Positions 25,346-35,147 of a stretch of 64,000 bases of DNA are shown here, piece by piece (position 1 is the first letter of the stretch; the number at the start of each line of letters is the position of its first letter). Position numbers and translations under genes: made by a program. The stretch comes from Natrinema zhouii (lineage in GTDB: Archaea > Halobacteriota > Halobacteria > Halobacteriales > Natrialbaceae). Under the pieces are notes generated by a model that saw only the letters and a list, made by a program, of their open reading frames with translations, did no database searches and was not told the origin of the DNA. The stretch spans positions 1,550,001 through 1,614,000 of the forward strand of contig NZ_CP059154.1 of assembly GCF_013456555.2 (NCBI RefSeq), written 5' to 3'.

Positions 25346-27082
25346 CTACTCGGCCGGTTCGTCCGCGTCGTCCCGGCGGCGCAACCACTCGAGGCCGAGC
25401 GCGCCGCCGAGCAGCCCCGCACCGGCAGTGAAGCCCGGCGACCCGTCGGTATCGTCGTCAGCCTCGGCGTCGGTCGATCCGTTCACCGTCTGCTCGTCAC
25501 CGTCGGCGTCGCCGCCGTCACCGCTTCCGTCTTCGTCAGCGTCTCCGTCGCCATTCCCTCCGCTATCGTCAGTGTCACTGCCGTTAGTCTCGGTGTCGTC
25601 GGTGCCTCCGTCGTCACTGCTCCCGTCCTCACCGTCTCCGCGGCCGTCGTCATCGTCGTGGGATTCGTCGCTCGAGTCGTCCTCGTCGGTATCCTCAGAG
25701 GCGTCCTCGTCACCGTCCGTCTCGTCGCTCTCGTCCGCGTCTTCGTCCTCGGAATTCGCGTCGTCCTGGTCGTCGTTCGCACCGTCCTCATCAGTCGCGT
25801 CATCGTCGTCCGCTGCTTCGCGGAGCGCGACGAGATCGCCGTCGTGGACGACGTAGATCGTTGCGTCGCTGATCGCACAGATCGGTCCGACCGGCAGATC
25901 GGATTCCGCGATCACCCACTTCTCGGTGCCGTCGTACTTGTCGAAGGCGACGAGTTTTTTGTTGTATTCTGGACGGTCGGATAATTCGTGTCCGGGGAAG
26001 TAGGTGTAGACGGTGTCACCGCTGATGACCGACGAGACGATGTCGCGGTTAATATCTACTTGCCAGCTAGTGTCGTCGTCGGGGTCAATAGCGCCGACCT
26101 CGTACGTGCGGTCATCTGCGCCGACGAACATCTCGTTACCGATCACTACGTCGACTCCTTCCGAGCGCGCTTCTGGAACGATTACCTCTCCCGTTTGTGC
26201 GTCGACGATGGTTCGGGCGTACGAAAGCGAGTCGAAGAGAACCGCCGTCTCCGTTGCACGGATCGTATCGTTCGGCCCGCGCTCGAGCCGTTCGTTCCGC
26301 CAGACTTCGGCGCCGGTTTCGGGGTGCAGCGCGAGTCGAGTCCCGGCCGCGGCCGACTGAGCTTCCACTGCGGCGTAGACGACGCCGTTCGCCGCAGCGG
26401 TAGTGTCGCGAAGGTCTAACGCTTCCTCGGAACTGTCGCGGCTCGATGCGGTGACCGAGTCGAGTTCCCACCGGACCGTGCCGTCGTCGGTCTCGAGGGC
26501 GTACAGGGTCCCGTCGGCAACGACGAACACGGCGCCGTAGGCGACCGTCTGGGTCTGGATTGGCTCCTCGGGATTGAACTCGGTCTGCCAGCGGACGCTG
26601 CCGTCCGATGCGTCGAGCGCGAAGAGTTCCTCACCCGTGACGTAGACGGTGTCGCCGACGACTGACGGATCGCTCACGATAATGTCGTCGTTCTTCCAGC
26701 GCAGCGACCCGTCCGCCGCGTCGTAGGCGGCGACGCCGAACGGGTCTTCCTCGTACGTGTGTGTCGTCGCGTAGACGGTCCCGTCGGCCACGGCGACCGA
26801 CGGGACCCGATGTTCCCACCACTCGAGTTCGCCGTCCGCGGCGGTCCAGACGGCCTCGAGGTCGCCGTCGAACTCGTAGCCGTCTTCGATGAACCGTGCG
26901 TGGCCGGCGCTGCCGGCGAACGACGCCCAGTCCTCGTCCACCATCTCCGGATTCGGAGAGACGTCCGGATCCGGCAGATTCGCGGCGTCGTCACCTTCGG
27001 ATCCCGCACCGATCGACGCAAGCCCACCAGCCGAAAGCGCTGCACCAGTCGCCAGTACCGAACGGCGATTCCATTCTCCCAT
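25346..27082 (-). CDS. Exported beta-propeller (PQQ-like repeat) protein, PGF-CTERM anchored, paralogue 5
   Basis: A 578-residue protein of the same design as the four clustered copies, but separated from them by valS and the DUF1405 gene. It has a Tat signal ('WNRRSVLATGAALSAGG'), propeller repeats at about 40-430 with blocks such as 'VVGDTVYVTGEELFALDASD', an Asp/Glu/Ser/Gly linker (about 435-545) and a PGF-CTERM tail ('GSPGFTAGAGLLGG', 'LEWLRRRDDADE'). It lacks the CysCys pair and the duplicated spacer, so it is an older relative. The ATG at 27082 starts the Tat signal directly. No clear TATA box was found just upstream. Confidence 0.85.
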   Translation of the reverse strand: MGEWNRRSVLATGAALSAGGLASIGAGSEGDDAANLPDPDVSPNPEMVDEDWASFAGSAGHARFIEDGYEFDGDLEAVWTAADGELEWWEHRVPSVAVADGTVYATTHTYEEDPFGVAAYDAADGSLRWKNDDIIVSDPSVVGDTVYVTGEELFALDASDGSVRWQTEFNPEEPIQTQTVAYGAVFVVADGTLYALETDDGTVRWELDSVTASSRDSSEEALDLRDTTAAANGVVYAAVEAQSAAAGTRLALHPETGAEVWRNERLERGPNDTIRATETAVLFDSLSYARTIVDAQTGEVIVPEARSEGVDVVIGNEMFVGADDRTYEVGAIDPDDDTSWQVDINRDIVSSVISGDTVYTYFPGHELSDRPEYNKKLVAFDKYDGTEKWVIAESDLPVGPICAISDATIYVVHDGDLVALREAADDDDATDEDGANDDQDDANSEDEDADESDETDGDEDASEDTDEDDSSDESHDDDDGRGDGEDGSSDDGGTDDTETNGSDTDDSGGNGDGDADEDGSGDGGDADGDEQTVNGSTDAEADDDTDGSPGFTAGAGLLGGALGLEWLRRRDDADEPAE

Positions 27083-27198
27083 ACGCCATCGGTACCAGAG
27101 ACACTGCCGTTACTATCTGGTATCTAAGTCTGAATTACCTCTCCAATAATTGTTTCAAATTAAAAACTATTCAAACGCCGATCCTCACGCTTTAACGC

Positions 27199-27984
27199 GT
27201 GGACGATGTCGACCGTCGCATGCACCGTGGGACCGACGACCGAACTCGAGTGATGCTCTCAACCGGCCACGAGATCACGCTCCCGCTCGAGCTATCGTTC
27301 GCGATGGGCGGCGTTACCGTTCCGGCCCGACGCGCGCGACTCGAGGCGGTCCTCCCGGAGGGGGTCTCGTCACTCGCGATTGCCCCCGGCGTCGGCTGCG
27401 TCGCACTCATCGGGATTCAGTACCATCGGGTCGGTGGCGGGGATCGAGAGGAGATGGGGCTCGAGCCCTACGACGAGTTCGCCGTCATCATCCCGGCGGT
27501 CCGCGGGAGTCGAACGACCCTCCCGCTCGCACAGCTCGCGGACGGCGAAATCGGGGGCTACGTGCACTGGCTCCCGGTCACGACCGATCCCTCGGTCGCA
27601 CTCGGCCGCGAGTGCTGGGGCTATCCAAAGGAACGAGCTGACATCACGGTGACCGACGGCCCGGACGGTGTTCGAACCGTCGTCGACGGCGACCGCTACG
27701 GCGGGCTCGAGACCATCCGACTCGAGGTCTCCCGTCCCCAGCTCAGTTCTCGAGCGCGCGACTGGACGATGGCCAGTTTCACGCGGAAAGACGGCGCTCT
27801 CCTGCGGACGAACGCCCAGATTCGGGGCGAGGTGGCGATCGGAATCGGACCGTCAGTCGGGACTCGTCTCGAGGTCACGGCGGAGCTTGCACGGGAGCTC
27901 GGCCTGTGGCCGCGACCGCTCACCCGACTGTACGGCTCGGACGTTCGAGCGCGTCTGTTCGACGGCGAGCGGGTAGACGAGTAG
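27199..27984 (+). CDS. Acetoacetate decarboxylase family protein
   Basis: A 261-residue protein matching the acetoacetate decarboxylase fold (PF06314). Landmarks are '[15 protein letters not shown]'-type text near 50-63, '[13 protein letters not shown]' near 93-105, '[20 protein letters not shown]' near 118-137, and '[13 protein letters not shown]' near 138-150. The Lys in 'GYPKERA' is the expected Schiff-base position in true decarboxylases. Many family members are not decarboxylases but enolases or dehydratases, so the substrate is open. The start is uncertain: GTG at 27199, or ATG at 27220 or 27253. TTAAAAAC near 27160 is a possible TATA box favouring the earliest one. Confidence 0.75.
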   Translation: MDDVDRRMHRGTDDRTRVMLSTGHEITLPLELSFAMGGVTVPARRARLEAVLPEGVSSLAIAPGVGCVALIGIQYHRVGGGDREEMGLEPYDEFAVIIPAVRGSRTTLPLAQLADGEIGGYVHWLPVTTDPSVALGRECWGYPKERADITVTDGPDGVRTVVDGDRYGGLETIRLEVSRPQLSSRARDWTMASFTRKDGALLRTNAQIRGEVAIGIGPSVGTRLEVTAELARELGLWPRPLTRLYGSDVRARLFDGERVDE

Positions 27985-28148
27985 CGCAATGCTGGCGACG
28001 CCAACGAATTCGAACGGGCCCAGACGAAGCTGAACGGGTCCGAACGGATCTGACCGGATTAGAGCGGTTCCTGCACCCGATTTCGGCTCTTACGGCCGAA
28101 TCGGTCCCAAAGAACACGCGTAAGTGCGGTGACTCCAAACCGGGTAGT

Positions 28149-29057
28149 ATGACCGAGGAAACCGATCTCGAGGAACTCAGACGCGGCACCGATCTCGTCA
28201 AGCGCGGGTTCGCCCGAATGCAGAAGGGCGGCGTCATCATGGACGTCGTCGACCCCGAACAGGCCCGCATCGCCGAGGAGGCCGGCGCTGTCGCGGTGAT
28301 GGCGCTGGAAGCCGTCCCCGCGGACATCCGCAAGCGCGGCGGCGTCGCGCGGATGGCGGATCCCGGTGACGTCGAGGAGATCGTCGAATCGGTCTCGATC
28401 CCCGTCATGGGGAAGGCCCGAATCGGCCACACGAAGGAAGCACAGATCCTCGAGGCCGTCGGCGTGGACATGATCGACGAGAGCGAAGTGCTCACTCCCG
28501 CGGACGACGCCTACCACATCGACAAGCGCGAGTTCACCGCGCCGTTCGTCTGCGGCGCGCGCGACCTCGGCGAGGCGCTGCGCCGGATCGATGAGGGCGC
28601 GGCGATGATCCGAACCAAGGGCGAGGCCGGCACCGGCGACGTCAATCAGGCCGTCCACCACCAGCGGACGATCAAGGGCGCGATCCGCAAGCTGGAGGGC
28701 ATGAGCCACGAGGAGCAGGAGGCCTTCGCTCGCGAGATCGAAGCGCCCGCGGAACTGGTCCACGAAACCGCCGAGATGGGCCGGCTTCCGGTCGTCAACT
28801 TCGCGGCCGGCGGGATCGCGACGCCCGCCGACGCCGCGCTCATGATGCACCACGAGTGCGACGGCATCTTCGTCGGCAGCGGCATCTTCGGCGCGGAGAA
28901 CCCGCCCGAGATGGCCGACGCCATCGTGCAGGCGACGAACAACTGGGACGAGCCCGAGACGCTCGCCGAAATCTCGAAGCACCTCGGAAAGGGCATGAAA
29001 GGCGACGCGAACGCCGATCTGCCCGAGGAAGAGAAGCTGCAGGGTCGGGGCGTCTAA
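28149..29057 (+). CDS. pdxS: Pyridoxal 5'-phosphate synthase lyase subunit PdxS
   Basis: A 302-residue PdxS, the TIM-barrel subunit that makes pyridoxal 5'-phosphate from ribose 5-phosphate, glyceraldehyde 3-phosphate and ammonia supplied by PdxT. Conserved elements are '[20 protein letters not shown]' at about 27-46, '[13 protein letters not shown]' at about 66-78, the catalytic-Lys region '[18 protein letters not shown]' at about 85-102, '[13 protein letters not shown]' at about 157-169 and '[15 protein letters not shown]' at about 228-242. The open frame extends far upstream to 27906, but '[20 protein letters not shown]' at 28149 is the family N-terminus. pdxT is not adjacent and must lie elsewhere. 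Confidence 0.97.
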   Translation: MTEETDLEELRRGTDLVKRGFARMQKGGVIMDVVDPEQARIAEEAGAVAVMALEAVPADIRKRGGVARMADPGDVEEIVESVSIPVMGKARIGHTKEAQILEAVGVDMIDESEVLTPADDAYHIDKREFTAPFVCGARDLGEALRRIDEGAAMIRTKGEAGTGDVNQAVHHQRTIKGAIRKLEGMSHEEQEAFAREIEAPAELVHETAEMGRLPVVNFAAGGIATPADAALMMHHECDGIFVGSGIFGAENPPEMADAIVQATNNWDEPETLAEISKHLGKGMKGDANADLPEEEKLQGRGV

Positions 29058-29146
29058 CGGGCACAGCGAGAGCCGGGTAGTGGGTGACGGTCGTCTCTAC
29101 GACCGAACGCTCTATTTTACGGTGCGGTCGCGACTGTCGGAGCCGT

Positions 29147-29479
29147 CTACGATCGATACGCGGGGTTCGTCACCGCGAGAAAAACGAGATACGTCACCAG
29201 CGAACCAACCGTAAACGAGAGGACGATCGAGGGGGCGACTCGAGCACCCACAACAACTCCTGCGAGTGCGACGACAAGCGTCGCGCCCTGAACGGCGGGG
29301 CGCTCCCAGTATCGGCGGACAGCGTCGGGATCTCGAGCGGCGATAGCCTCGAATACGAGCGTCGAGACGGCTCCGACCGCGAGAAATGACGGTGAAAGCA
29401 CCACGTCGACCAGTACGGACGCGACGGCAGCCGCGACGAGAACGACGACCGCTAGCAGCGCGTCGGATCGAGCGCCCAT
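29147..29479 (-). CDS. Small membrane protein downstream of thrB
   Basis: A 110-residue protein with four hydrophobic segments ('LLAVVVLVAAAVASVLVDVV' near 8-27, 'FLAVGAVSTLVFEAI' near 32-46, 'GATLVVALAGVVVGARVA' near 66-83, 'LSFTVGSLVTYLVFLAV' near 87-103). Its ATG follows immediately after the thrB stop (TAG then ATG), so the two are almost certainly one transcript with coupled translation. I do not recognise the family; the link to threonine synthesis may only be positional. Confidence 0.7.
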   Translation of the reverse strand: MGARSDALLAVVVLVAAAVASVLVDVVLSPSFLAVGAVSTLVFEAIAARDPDAVRRYWERPAVQGATLVVALAGVVVGARVAPSIVLSFTVGSLVTYLVFLAVTNPAYRS

Positions 29480-30367
29480 CTACGAGCCGTCCCGGTACAG
29501 TGTCGCCCCCTCGCTGATCGCGGTCTGGTAGGCTCGGCTCTCGACGCCGGCCGCGTCGAAGGCGTCGACCATCGCCGACGCGATCGCCCGTCGATCCCGG
29601 CGGTGACAGACTGCCAGAATTCCCGGCCCGGCACCGCTGACCGTCACCCCGGTCGCGCCCGCCTCGAGGGCGGCCTCGCGAACGGCCTCGTAGCCGGAGA
29701 TGAGCTTGGTGCGTTCGGGCGTGACGATATCGTCGTTCATCCCCCGTCCGACGAGGTCGGGATCGTCTCGAGTCATGCCGACGGTCAGCGTCGCCGCGTT
29801 GCCGACCGTGGTGACGACCTCGTCCATGGTGGCCGAATCGGGGACGACGCCGCGCGCGTCCCGCGTCGAGACGGATATTTCGGGGAGGCAGGCGACGACG
29901 GGGACGGAGGCGTCGACCTGCGTGACGCCGTCCTCGGTGACGACGGTGAAGCCGCCGAGCAGGGAGGGCGCGACGTTGTCAGCGTGTGCTTCGCCGGAGA
30001 CGACCGCCTCGCCCTTGGCGGCGACGCTGACGAGGTCCTCGCGGGTGCGGCCGCGGTCGTAGAGGACGTTCAGCGCGACTGCGGCGGCGGCCGCACTCGC
30101 GGCTGACGAGCCCAACCCCGAGGAGGGGCGGACGCCCTTGTCGATCCGAATTCGGGCCGGCGCGTCCAGGGCCTCGGCGACCGCACCGACGGTATTCTTG
30201 GCCGGATCTTCCGGGATGTACTCGCTGCCCGCCCCGGTAACCGTGATCGTCGTCTCCGGAGCGCGCTCGACTCGGACGACGTCGGCGGGCGTTCCGAGAG
30301 CGAGGCCGAAGACGTCGAAGCCACTCCCGAGGTTCGCACTCGTCGCGGGTGCCCGCACGGTGAGCAT
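29480..30367 (-). CDS. thrB: Homoserine kinase
   Basis: A 295-residue GHMP kinase that phosphorylates homoserine in threonine synthesis. The N-terminus 'MLTVRAPATSANLGSGFDVF' is typical of ThrB; the ATP-binding loop is 'GVRPSSGLGSSAASAAAAAV' at about 82-101; the C-terminal GHMP motif 'GVTVSGAGPGILAV' is at about 241-254. The ATG at 30367 is chosen over the longer frame to 30484 because it gives the conserved N-terminus. The small membrane protein gene follows with no gap. Length matches archaeal and bacterial ThrB. Confidence 0.95.
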   Translation of the reverse strand: MLTVRAPATSANLGSGFDVFGLALGTPADVVRVERAPETTITVTGAGSEYIPEDPAKNTVGAVAEALDAPARIRIDKGVRPSSGLGSSAASAAAAAVALNVLYDRGRTREDLVSVAAKGEAVVSGEAHADNVAPSLLGGFTVVTEDGVTQVDASVPVVACLPEISVSTRDARGVVPDSATMDEVVTTVGNAATLTVGMTRDDPDLVGRGMNDDIVTPERTKLISGYEAVREAALEAGATGVTVSGAGPGILAVCHRRDRRAIASAMVDAFDAAGVESRAYQTAISEGATLYRDGS

Positions 30368-30503
30368 GCCGATTCCTTCCGAGACGGCAGTCAAAAAGGT
30401 AGCGAACGAGACCGGCGCCGGTCGCACATCGACTGCGACGACAGTAACCCGTTCTCGCGTCGAGTGCTGGCGGCTTCCCTGCAATCAGGGACCGCCAGCG
30501 CAG

Positions 30504-33500
30504 TTACTCGTCGTCGTCGGGCGCCGTGCCGAACGTGAACACGTCGTCGCTGTCAGACGACTCGTCGTCTTCGTCGTCGCTGGTTTCGGTCGCATCACTG
30601 TCGACCGTTGGCTCGTCGCTTTCTGCGCCACTGTCGCCTCCGGCGGCCGGTTCCTGCTCGTGGCTGGAGTCCGTGCCGTCGACACTCCCGTCATCGAGTC
30701 TATCGTCGACCGGTTCGGACTGTTGGGCCGCCGTATCGGTATCGATTGCCGACTCGTCTGCCGGTTCGAAGCCGGGACTCGTGTCGTGATCGTCAGTCGC
30801 GAGCGGATCGCTCGTCTCCGCCGCAAGGGGATCGGTCGCACCGCCGTCGCGGTCTTCGATCCCGAGGATCTCTTCCGCACCGATCTCGCCGGAATCGCCG
30901 TCGTGCTCCCCGTCAGCGGTCGGATCGGCGTCCGTTCCCTGGTCGGTTTCGCGATTCGACGGCTCGACGGACGTGTCGGCTGGGACAGGTTCGGGTGCTT
31001 CGTCGACCGAGTCGTTCCCGAGTATGTCAGCGACTGACTGGTCGGTATCGGTCGCGTCGGCAGCCGAATCGGTCATCCTGGCCTCGTGCGTGTCGTCTGC
31101 ACTGTCGTCGAACGTGAGGGTGTTGTCCGAATCGGTCTCGCTCGGCTCGTCGTCCGTTTCGAACGTGATCCCTCGATTCTCGGCGTCCGGTCCGCTGGCC
31201 GCCTCGGTGTCGACCTCGAGCGTCGACTCGGTCGCTGCCAGCTCCGCATCGGTATCGATCATTGACTCGAGGTTCGCGTCGTCGGGGTCGACGTCGGTGT
31301 CGAATCGGTCGAGCGCTTCGGAGAGCTGTGCAGCCTGCTGGGAGAGGTTCGAGGCGGACTTCGTCACTTCGGTCATCGCCGTGGTCTGCTCTTCGGCGGC
31401 GGCGGCGACGTTTTCGGACTCGGCGGTGGTCTCCTCGGAAATCGTCGCTGCGTCGTCGATCATCGCGACGACCTCCTGGGTCGAGGCTGCCTGCTCCTCG
31501 GTCGCCGCGGAGATTTCCTGCACGCCGACGTTGGTCTCCTGGGCGAGCTGGGCAATCTGCTCGAGTGCCTGCACGGCCTCCTGGACCTGTTCACTGGCGT
31601 TCTCGATGTCGTCGCTCGTGCCTTCGACCTCGGCGGCGGACTCCTCCGTCCGCTCGCGGATCGACTCGAGCCGGTCCTCGGCCTCGTCGGCCGCCTCGGC
31701 GACGTCCTCTGAGAGGGCCTTGACCTCCTTGGCGACGACGGAGAATCCTTCGTCGTCCTTCCCGCCAGCGGATCGAGACGCCTCGATGTTGGCGTTCAGC
31801 GCCAGCATGTTTGTCTGGCGAGCAATCTCGGAAATCGTGTTGATGAGTTCGTCGATCTGCTGAACCTCCTCCTCGAGGCGACGTATTTCGGTGACGGCAC
31901 CGCCGGCCCCGTCCTCGATATCATCCATTGCAGTGATCGCCGCCTGTGCGGCTTCCTGTCCTTCCTGTCCGGTGTCGACGGTCCGTTCGGCGATATCGGC
32001 CACCTCGTTCGAGGAGGCGGCGATTTCCTCGGTCGTCGTCGACAGGCCGCTCATCTCCTGATTGACGGACTGGAGCGATTGATCCTGCCGTTCTGCACCA
32101 TCGGAAATCTCCTGGATCGAACCGGTCACCTGCTGGGACGCGGAGCGAACCTCTTCGCTCGAGGCTGTCACCTGCTCGGAGGCGGTCGCGACGTCGGTCG
32201 CGAACCGGTTGAGTTCGGCGACGGTCCGCTCGATCTCGGCGATCATCTCGTTGAACTCCGAACCGATCGCCGCCATGGCTTCGTTGTCGCTCTCGGCGTC
32301 CATCCGAGCGGTGAAGTCGCCGTCACCGGCTGCCTGCATGACGGTGGAGTATTCGTCGGCCTTTTGCTCCAGGCTCTGATTGATGCGTTCGGTCTCCTCC
32401 CGGGCCTGTTCAGCCTCCATGCGAGCGGATTCCGCCTCGTGAATCTGGGTCTTCAACGAATCGCGCATCGATGCGAATCCGCCGTACAACTGCCCGATGC
32501 TGTCGATACGAGACGAGCTGAGGTCGACCTCGAGGTCCCCCTCCTCCATCTGTTTCGTCTTGCCCGTGAGTCGATCGATCGCCGTCGCGGTGTTTCGTCC
32601 GAGCACCGCGCCGATGAGGACGATCGCGGCGACTCCGGCGAACGTAGCGATATACCCGAAGTCCTGGACGGTCTGAACGAAGCCGTAGACCTCGGACGTC
32701 GGCGCGTGGGTTACGACGACCCAGTTAGTCCCTTCGACCGGCGCGTACCCGACTGTGTACGGTTCGTCGATAACCGTCGGTGTGGCGGACATCTGAACGA
32801 CGCCAGCCTGCTGTTCGAACGAGTCCATCGAGCCGCGGAGTTCTTCGCCCAATCGGACCGGTTCCATGGCTGCTTTATCGCCGTATTCGGTGAGCACTCG
32901 TTCGGTGTTTTCGTCGAAGACGACGTTGCCCTTGTTGTTGACGACCATCGTGAACCCGCCGTCAGCGCGTTCCCCGCCCTGGAAGTCGCCCGCGATATCC
33001 GAGACGCGGACCTCGAGGACGAGCATCCGGTTCTCGCCCCCACCGATCGGACTCACGAACCCGACGACCGGCGTCCCGCCGACGTCGTAGACGTCAGAGA
33101 CGTACACCTCACTCACCTGATCGAGCACGACGGAGTTGAGCCAGTCTCGTTCATCATCCTGGAAGCTCACGTCGCTCTTCATCGTCGTACTGCCGATGAC
33201 CCGCTTGTTTTCGGTGTCGTGATCGATTACGTGGGTCGCATGAGCGTCGCCGAACAGTTCGGATTGCTTGTTCTGGAGGAACAGCGTCACTTCCGAACTA
33301 TCCTCGCTGCGCAACGTCTCTGACGTCGATGTACTGCGCGTCGCCATCTCGTTGCGGTCTTGCCACCGTGAGATCGTCTTCGCTTCGGATGAAGCGAGCG
33401 ACTGATACTCCGAATTGACGCTGTTTTCGGTCTGCGCCGTGATCTCTCCGGTTGCGAACGTACCAATTCCCCCCACGATTAACCCGATAGCGAGGAGCGC

Positions 33501-33569
33501 TATAGCGAATTTTAGCGCATACCTCTTTCGAATAAAGTCCGGTATTAGTTGCCGTATCGGCCGAGACAT
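30504..33569 (-). CDS. Methyl-accepting chemotaxis protein with extracellular sensor and long acidic tail
   Basis: A 1021-residue transducer. A membrane helix at about 18-38 ('LKFAIALLAIGLIVGGIGTF') is followed by an extracellular Cache-like sensor (about 40-305) with 'PIGGGENRMLVLEVRVSDIA' and 'YTVGYAPVEGTNWVVV', a second helix at about 310-330, a HAMP domain with 'QMEEGDLEVDL', and the signalling coiled coil. The tip is 'IARQTNMLALNANIEASRSA', followed by 'GFSVVAKEVKALSED'. The last roughly 230 residues are a Ser/Asp/Glu/Thr-rich tail, unusually long for this family. The gene is divergent from a solute-binding lipoprotein 207 bases away, recalling the BasT/BasB and CosT/CosB pairs of Halobacterium. 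Start 33569 is set by a TATA box at 33590-33599. Confidence 0.93.
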   Translation of the reverse strand: MSRPIRQLIPDFIRKRYALKFAIALLAIGLIVGGIGTFATGEITAQTENSVNSEYQSLASSEAKTISRWQDRNEMATRSTSTSETLRSEDSSEVTLFLQNKQSELFGDAHATHVIDHDTENKRVIGSTTMKSDVSFQDDERDWLNSVVLDQVSEVYVSDVYDVGGTPVVGFVSPIGGGENRMLVLEVRVSDIAGDFQGGERADGGFTMVVNNKGNVVFDENTERVLTEYGDKAAMEPVRLGEELRGSMDSFEQQAGVVQMSATPTVIDEPYTVGYAPVEGTNWVVVTHAPTSEVYGFVQTVQDFGYIATFAGVAAIVLIGAVLGRNTATAIDRLTGKTKQMEEGDLEVDLSSSRIDSIGQLYGGFASMRDSLKTQIHEAESARMEAEQAREETERINQSLEQKADEYSTVMQAAGDGDFTARMDAESDNEAMAAIGSEFNEMIAEIERTVAELNRFATDVATASEQVTASSEEVRSASQQVTGSIQEISDGAERQDQSLQSVNQEMSGLSTTTEEIAASSNEVADIAERTVDTGQEGQEAAQAAITAMDDIEDGAGGAVTEIRRLEEEVQQIDELINTISEIARQTNMLALNANIEASRSAGGKDDEGFSVVAKEVKALSEDVAEAADEAEDRLESIRERTEESAAEVEGTSDDIENASEQVQEAVQALEQIAQLAQETNVGVQEISAATEEQAASTQEVVAMIDDAATISEETTAESENVAAAAEEQTTAMTEVTKSASNLSQQAAQLSEALDRFDTDVDPDDANLESMIDTDAELAATESTLEVDTEAASGPDAENRGITFETDDEPSETDSDNTLTFDDSADDTHEARMTDSAADATDTDQSVADILGNDSVDEAPEPVPADTSVEPSNRETDQGTDADPTADGEHDGDSGEIGAEEILGIEDRDGGATDPLAAETSDPLATDDHDTSPGFEPADESAIDTDTAAQQSEPVDDRLDDGSVDGTDSSHEQEPAAGGDSGAESDEPTVDSDATETSDDEDDESSDSDDVFTFGTAPDDDE

Positions 33570-33589
33570 AGTCGGTAAATAGTTTGTTT

Positions 33590-33599
33590 CTATATAAAA
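33590..33599 (-). promoter_or_regulatory. TATA box for the chemoreceptor gene
   Basis: CTATATAAAA on the forward strand (TTTTATATAG on the gene strand) lies about 25 bases before the ATG at 33569. It supports the shorter start over the open frame to 33644 and predicts a leaderless message. Confidence 0.65.
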
Positions 33600-33748
33600 C
33601 GTCCGGCCAAGGAATAGAGTCCTTTTATCCGACACATCTACCACCCCCGGAAAAGCATAATTATAAGTTATGGAATAGGAAGAAATTTAGATATGTGGCC
33701 CTCAGTATTAATTGTGAACACTGTTACTTATTGAAATGGCCAAAACTG

Positions 33749-33757
33749 TTATATAAT
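33749..33757 (+). promoter_or_regulatory. TATA box for the solute-binding protein gene
   Basis: TTATATAAT lies about 24 bases before the GTG at 33777, and the 207-base region between the two divergent genes is AT-rich throughout. This predicts a leaderless transcript beginning at or near the GTG, supporting that start. Confidence 0.65.
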
Positions 33758-33776
33758 CTGTCAAACAACGACGACT

Positions 33777-35147
33777 GTGCCTCAGAAAAACGCCCCGAGT
33801 TCACAAAACAACTTGCCGAGTCGGCGAACGCTGCTCAAGGCAAGTGTTGGTATTGGCGGTGTCGGATTGGCTGGCTGTCTCGATCAATTCGGTTCCGAGA
33901 CCTCGAAAGAGGTCGACAGCGAATATCCTTCTCTCGGTACGTACCCTGTTACCGGCGACATCGTGAAGTTCGGATTCAACGTGCCGCGGTCGGGAGCGTA
34001 CTCTTCGGAGGGGGGAGACGAACTGCGTGCCTACAAACTCGCAGTAAAACACCTCAACGAGGGCGGCGGCTGGGTCGACAGCTTCGACGACCTCTCGGGC
34101 GACGGGCTGCTCGGCAAGGAGGTCGACTACGCAATCGGCAACACGGAGACGAACGCGGAAACCGCCGCCGACTCCGCCCGTCGACTGATCAATCAGGATG
34201 ACGTCATCATGATCAGCGGCGGCGCCTCGAGCGCGACCGCAATTGCCCAACAGGAGGTCGCACAGGAGAAGAAGGTACTCTATATGTGCGCGCTGACCCA
34301 CTCCAACGATACGACCGGAAAGGACTGCGTTCGCTACGGCTTCCGCGAAGTGTTCAACGCCTACATGTCGGGACAGGCGCTCGCGCCGATCGTCACGGAC
34401 GATTACGGCAGCGACCTCAGTTTCTACCAGCTGTATGCAGACTACTCCTGGGGACAGACCCAGCAGGCCTCGATGCAGTCGGCGTTCGAGGACGAGGGCT
34501 GGTCGCAGATCAACAGCATCCCGACACCGCTCGGAACGAAGGACTACTCGTCGTATCTCGAGCGGGCACGCGACTCCGGTGCGGACGTCATCTTCCTGAA
34601 CCACTATGGACTCGACGGCGCAAACTCGCTGACGGATGCGGTAGAGATGGGGCTGGACGAGGAGGCCGAACTCATCGTTCCCCTCTACAACCGACCGATG
34701 GCCCAGGCCGCCGGCGGCGCGATCGACGGGATTTACGGGACGGTCGCGTGGGACGCGCAGATCGAAAGCGATCTGTCGAACACGTTCACCGAGACGTTCC
34801 AGAGTGAGTACAACGACCGCATTCCGTCCGGCACAGCGCACCTCGCGTACGCGCAGACGCTCCAGTACGCCGCTGCCGCCGAACGCGCGGAGACGTTCTC
34901 TCCGCCACACGTCATCCGCGAACTCGAGGGACACGAGTACGATATCGGGATGGGGCAGGAGACGATGCGCGCTTGCGACCACCAGGCGCAGCGCCCAGTT
35001 CCCGTCGTCAAGGGGCTGCCAGAGTCCGAACAGCAAGAGGGTGTCTTCTACGAGATCGAAGAACTCGTCTCCAGCGACCAGGTGTCCTACGACTGCGACA
35101 GCGGGCCGGCAGCGCAGTGTTCGCTCGGCGAGTACGGCGACGAATAG
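33777..35147 (+). CDS. Tat-exported solute-binding lipoprotein (branched-chain amino acid/urea type), orphan
   Basis: A 456-residue periplasmic-binding-protein-like lipoprotein. The N-terminus has a Tat motif and lipobox: 'SRRTLLKASVGIGGVGLAGC' at 15-34. The body matches the Leu/Ile/Val- and amide-binding class I fold, with 'KFGFNVPRSGAYSSEGGDEL', then 'KLAVKHLNEGGGWV', 'MISGGASSATAIAQQEVAQE' and 'VIFLNHYGLDGANSLTDAVE'. No ABC permease or ATPase gene lies nearby, and the divergent gene is a chemoreceptor. I infer a chemosensory binding protein that presents its ligand to that receptor, like BasB or CosB. The ligand is not evident. The GTG start matches the TATA box at 33749-33757. Confidence 0.88.
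   Translation: MPQKNAPSSQNNLPSRRTLLKASVGIGGVGLAGCLDQFGSETSKEVDSEYPSLGTYPVTGDIVKFGFNVPRSGAYSSEGGDELRAYKLAVKHLNEGGGWVDSFDDLSGDGLLGKEVDYAIGNTETNAETAADSARRLINQDDVIMISGGASSATAIAQQEVAQEKKVLYMCALTHSNDTTGKDCVRYGFREVFNAYMSGQALAPIVTDDYGSDLSFYQLYADYSWGQTQQASMQSAFEDEGWSQINSIPTPLGTKDYSSYLERARDSGADVIFLNHYGLDGANSLTDAVEMGLDEEAELIVPLYNRPMAQAAGGAIDGIYGTVAWDAQIESDLSNTFTETFQSEYNDRIPSGTAHLAYAQTLQYAAAAERAETFSPPHVIRELEGHEYDIGMGQETMRACDHQAQRPVPVVKGLPESEQQEGVFYEIEELVSSDQVSYDCDSGPAAQCSLGEYGDE

Noticed and set aside
32079..33323. 414-codon frame opposite the chemoreceptor
   Set aside because: Shadow of the receptor gene, with no recognisable domain and an unlikely start.
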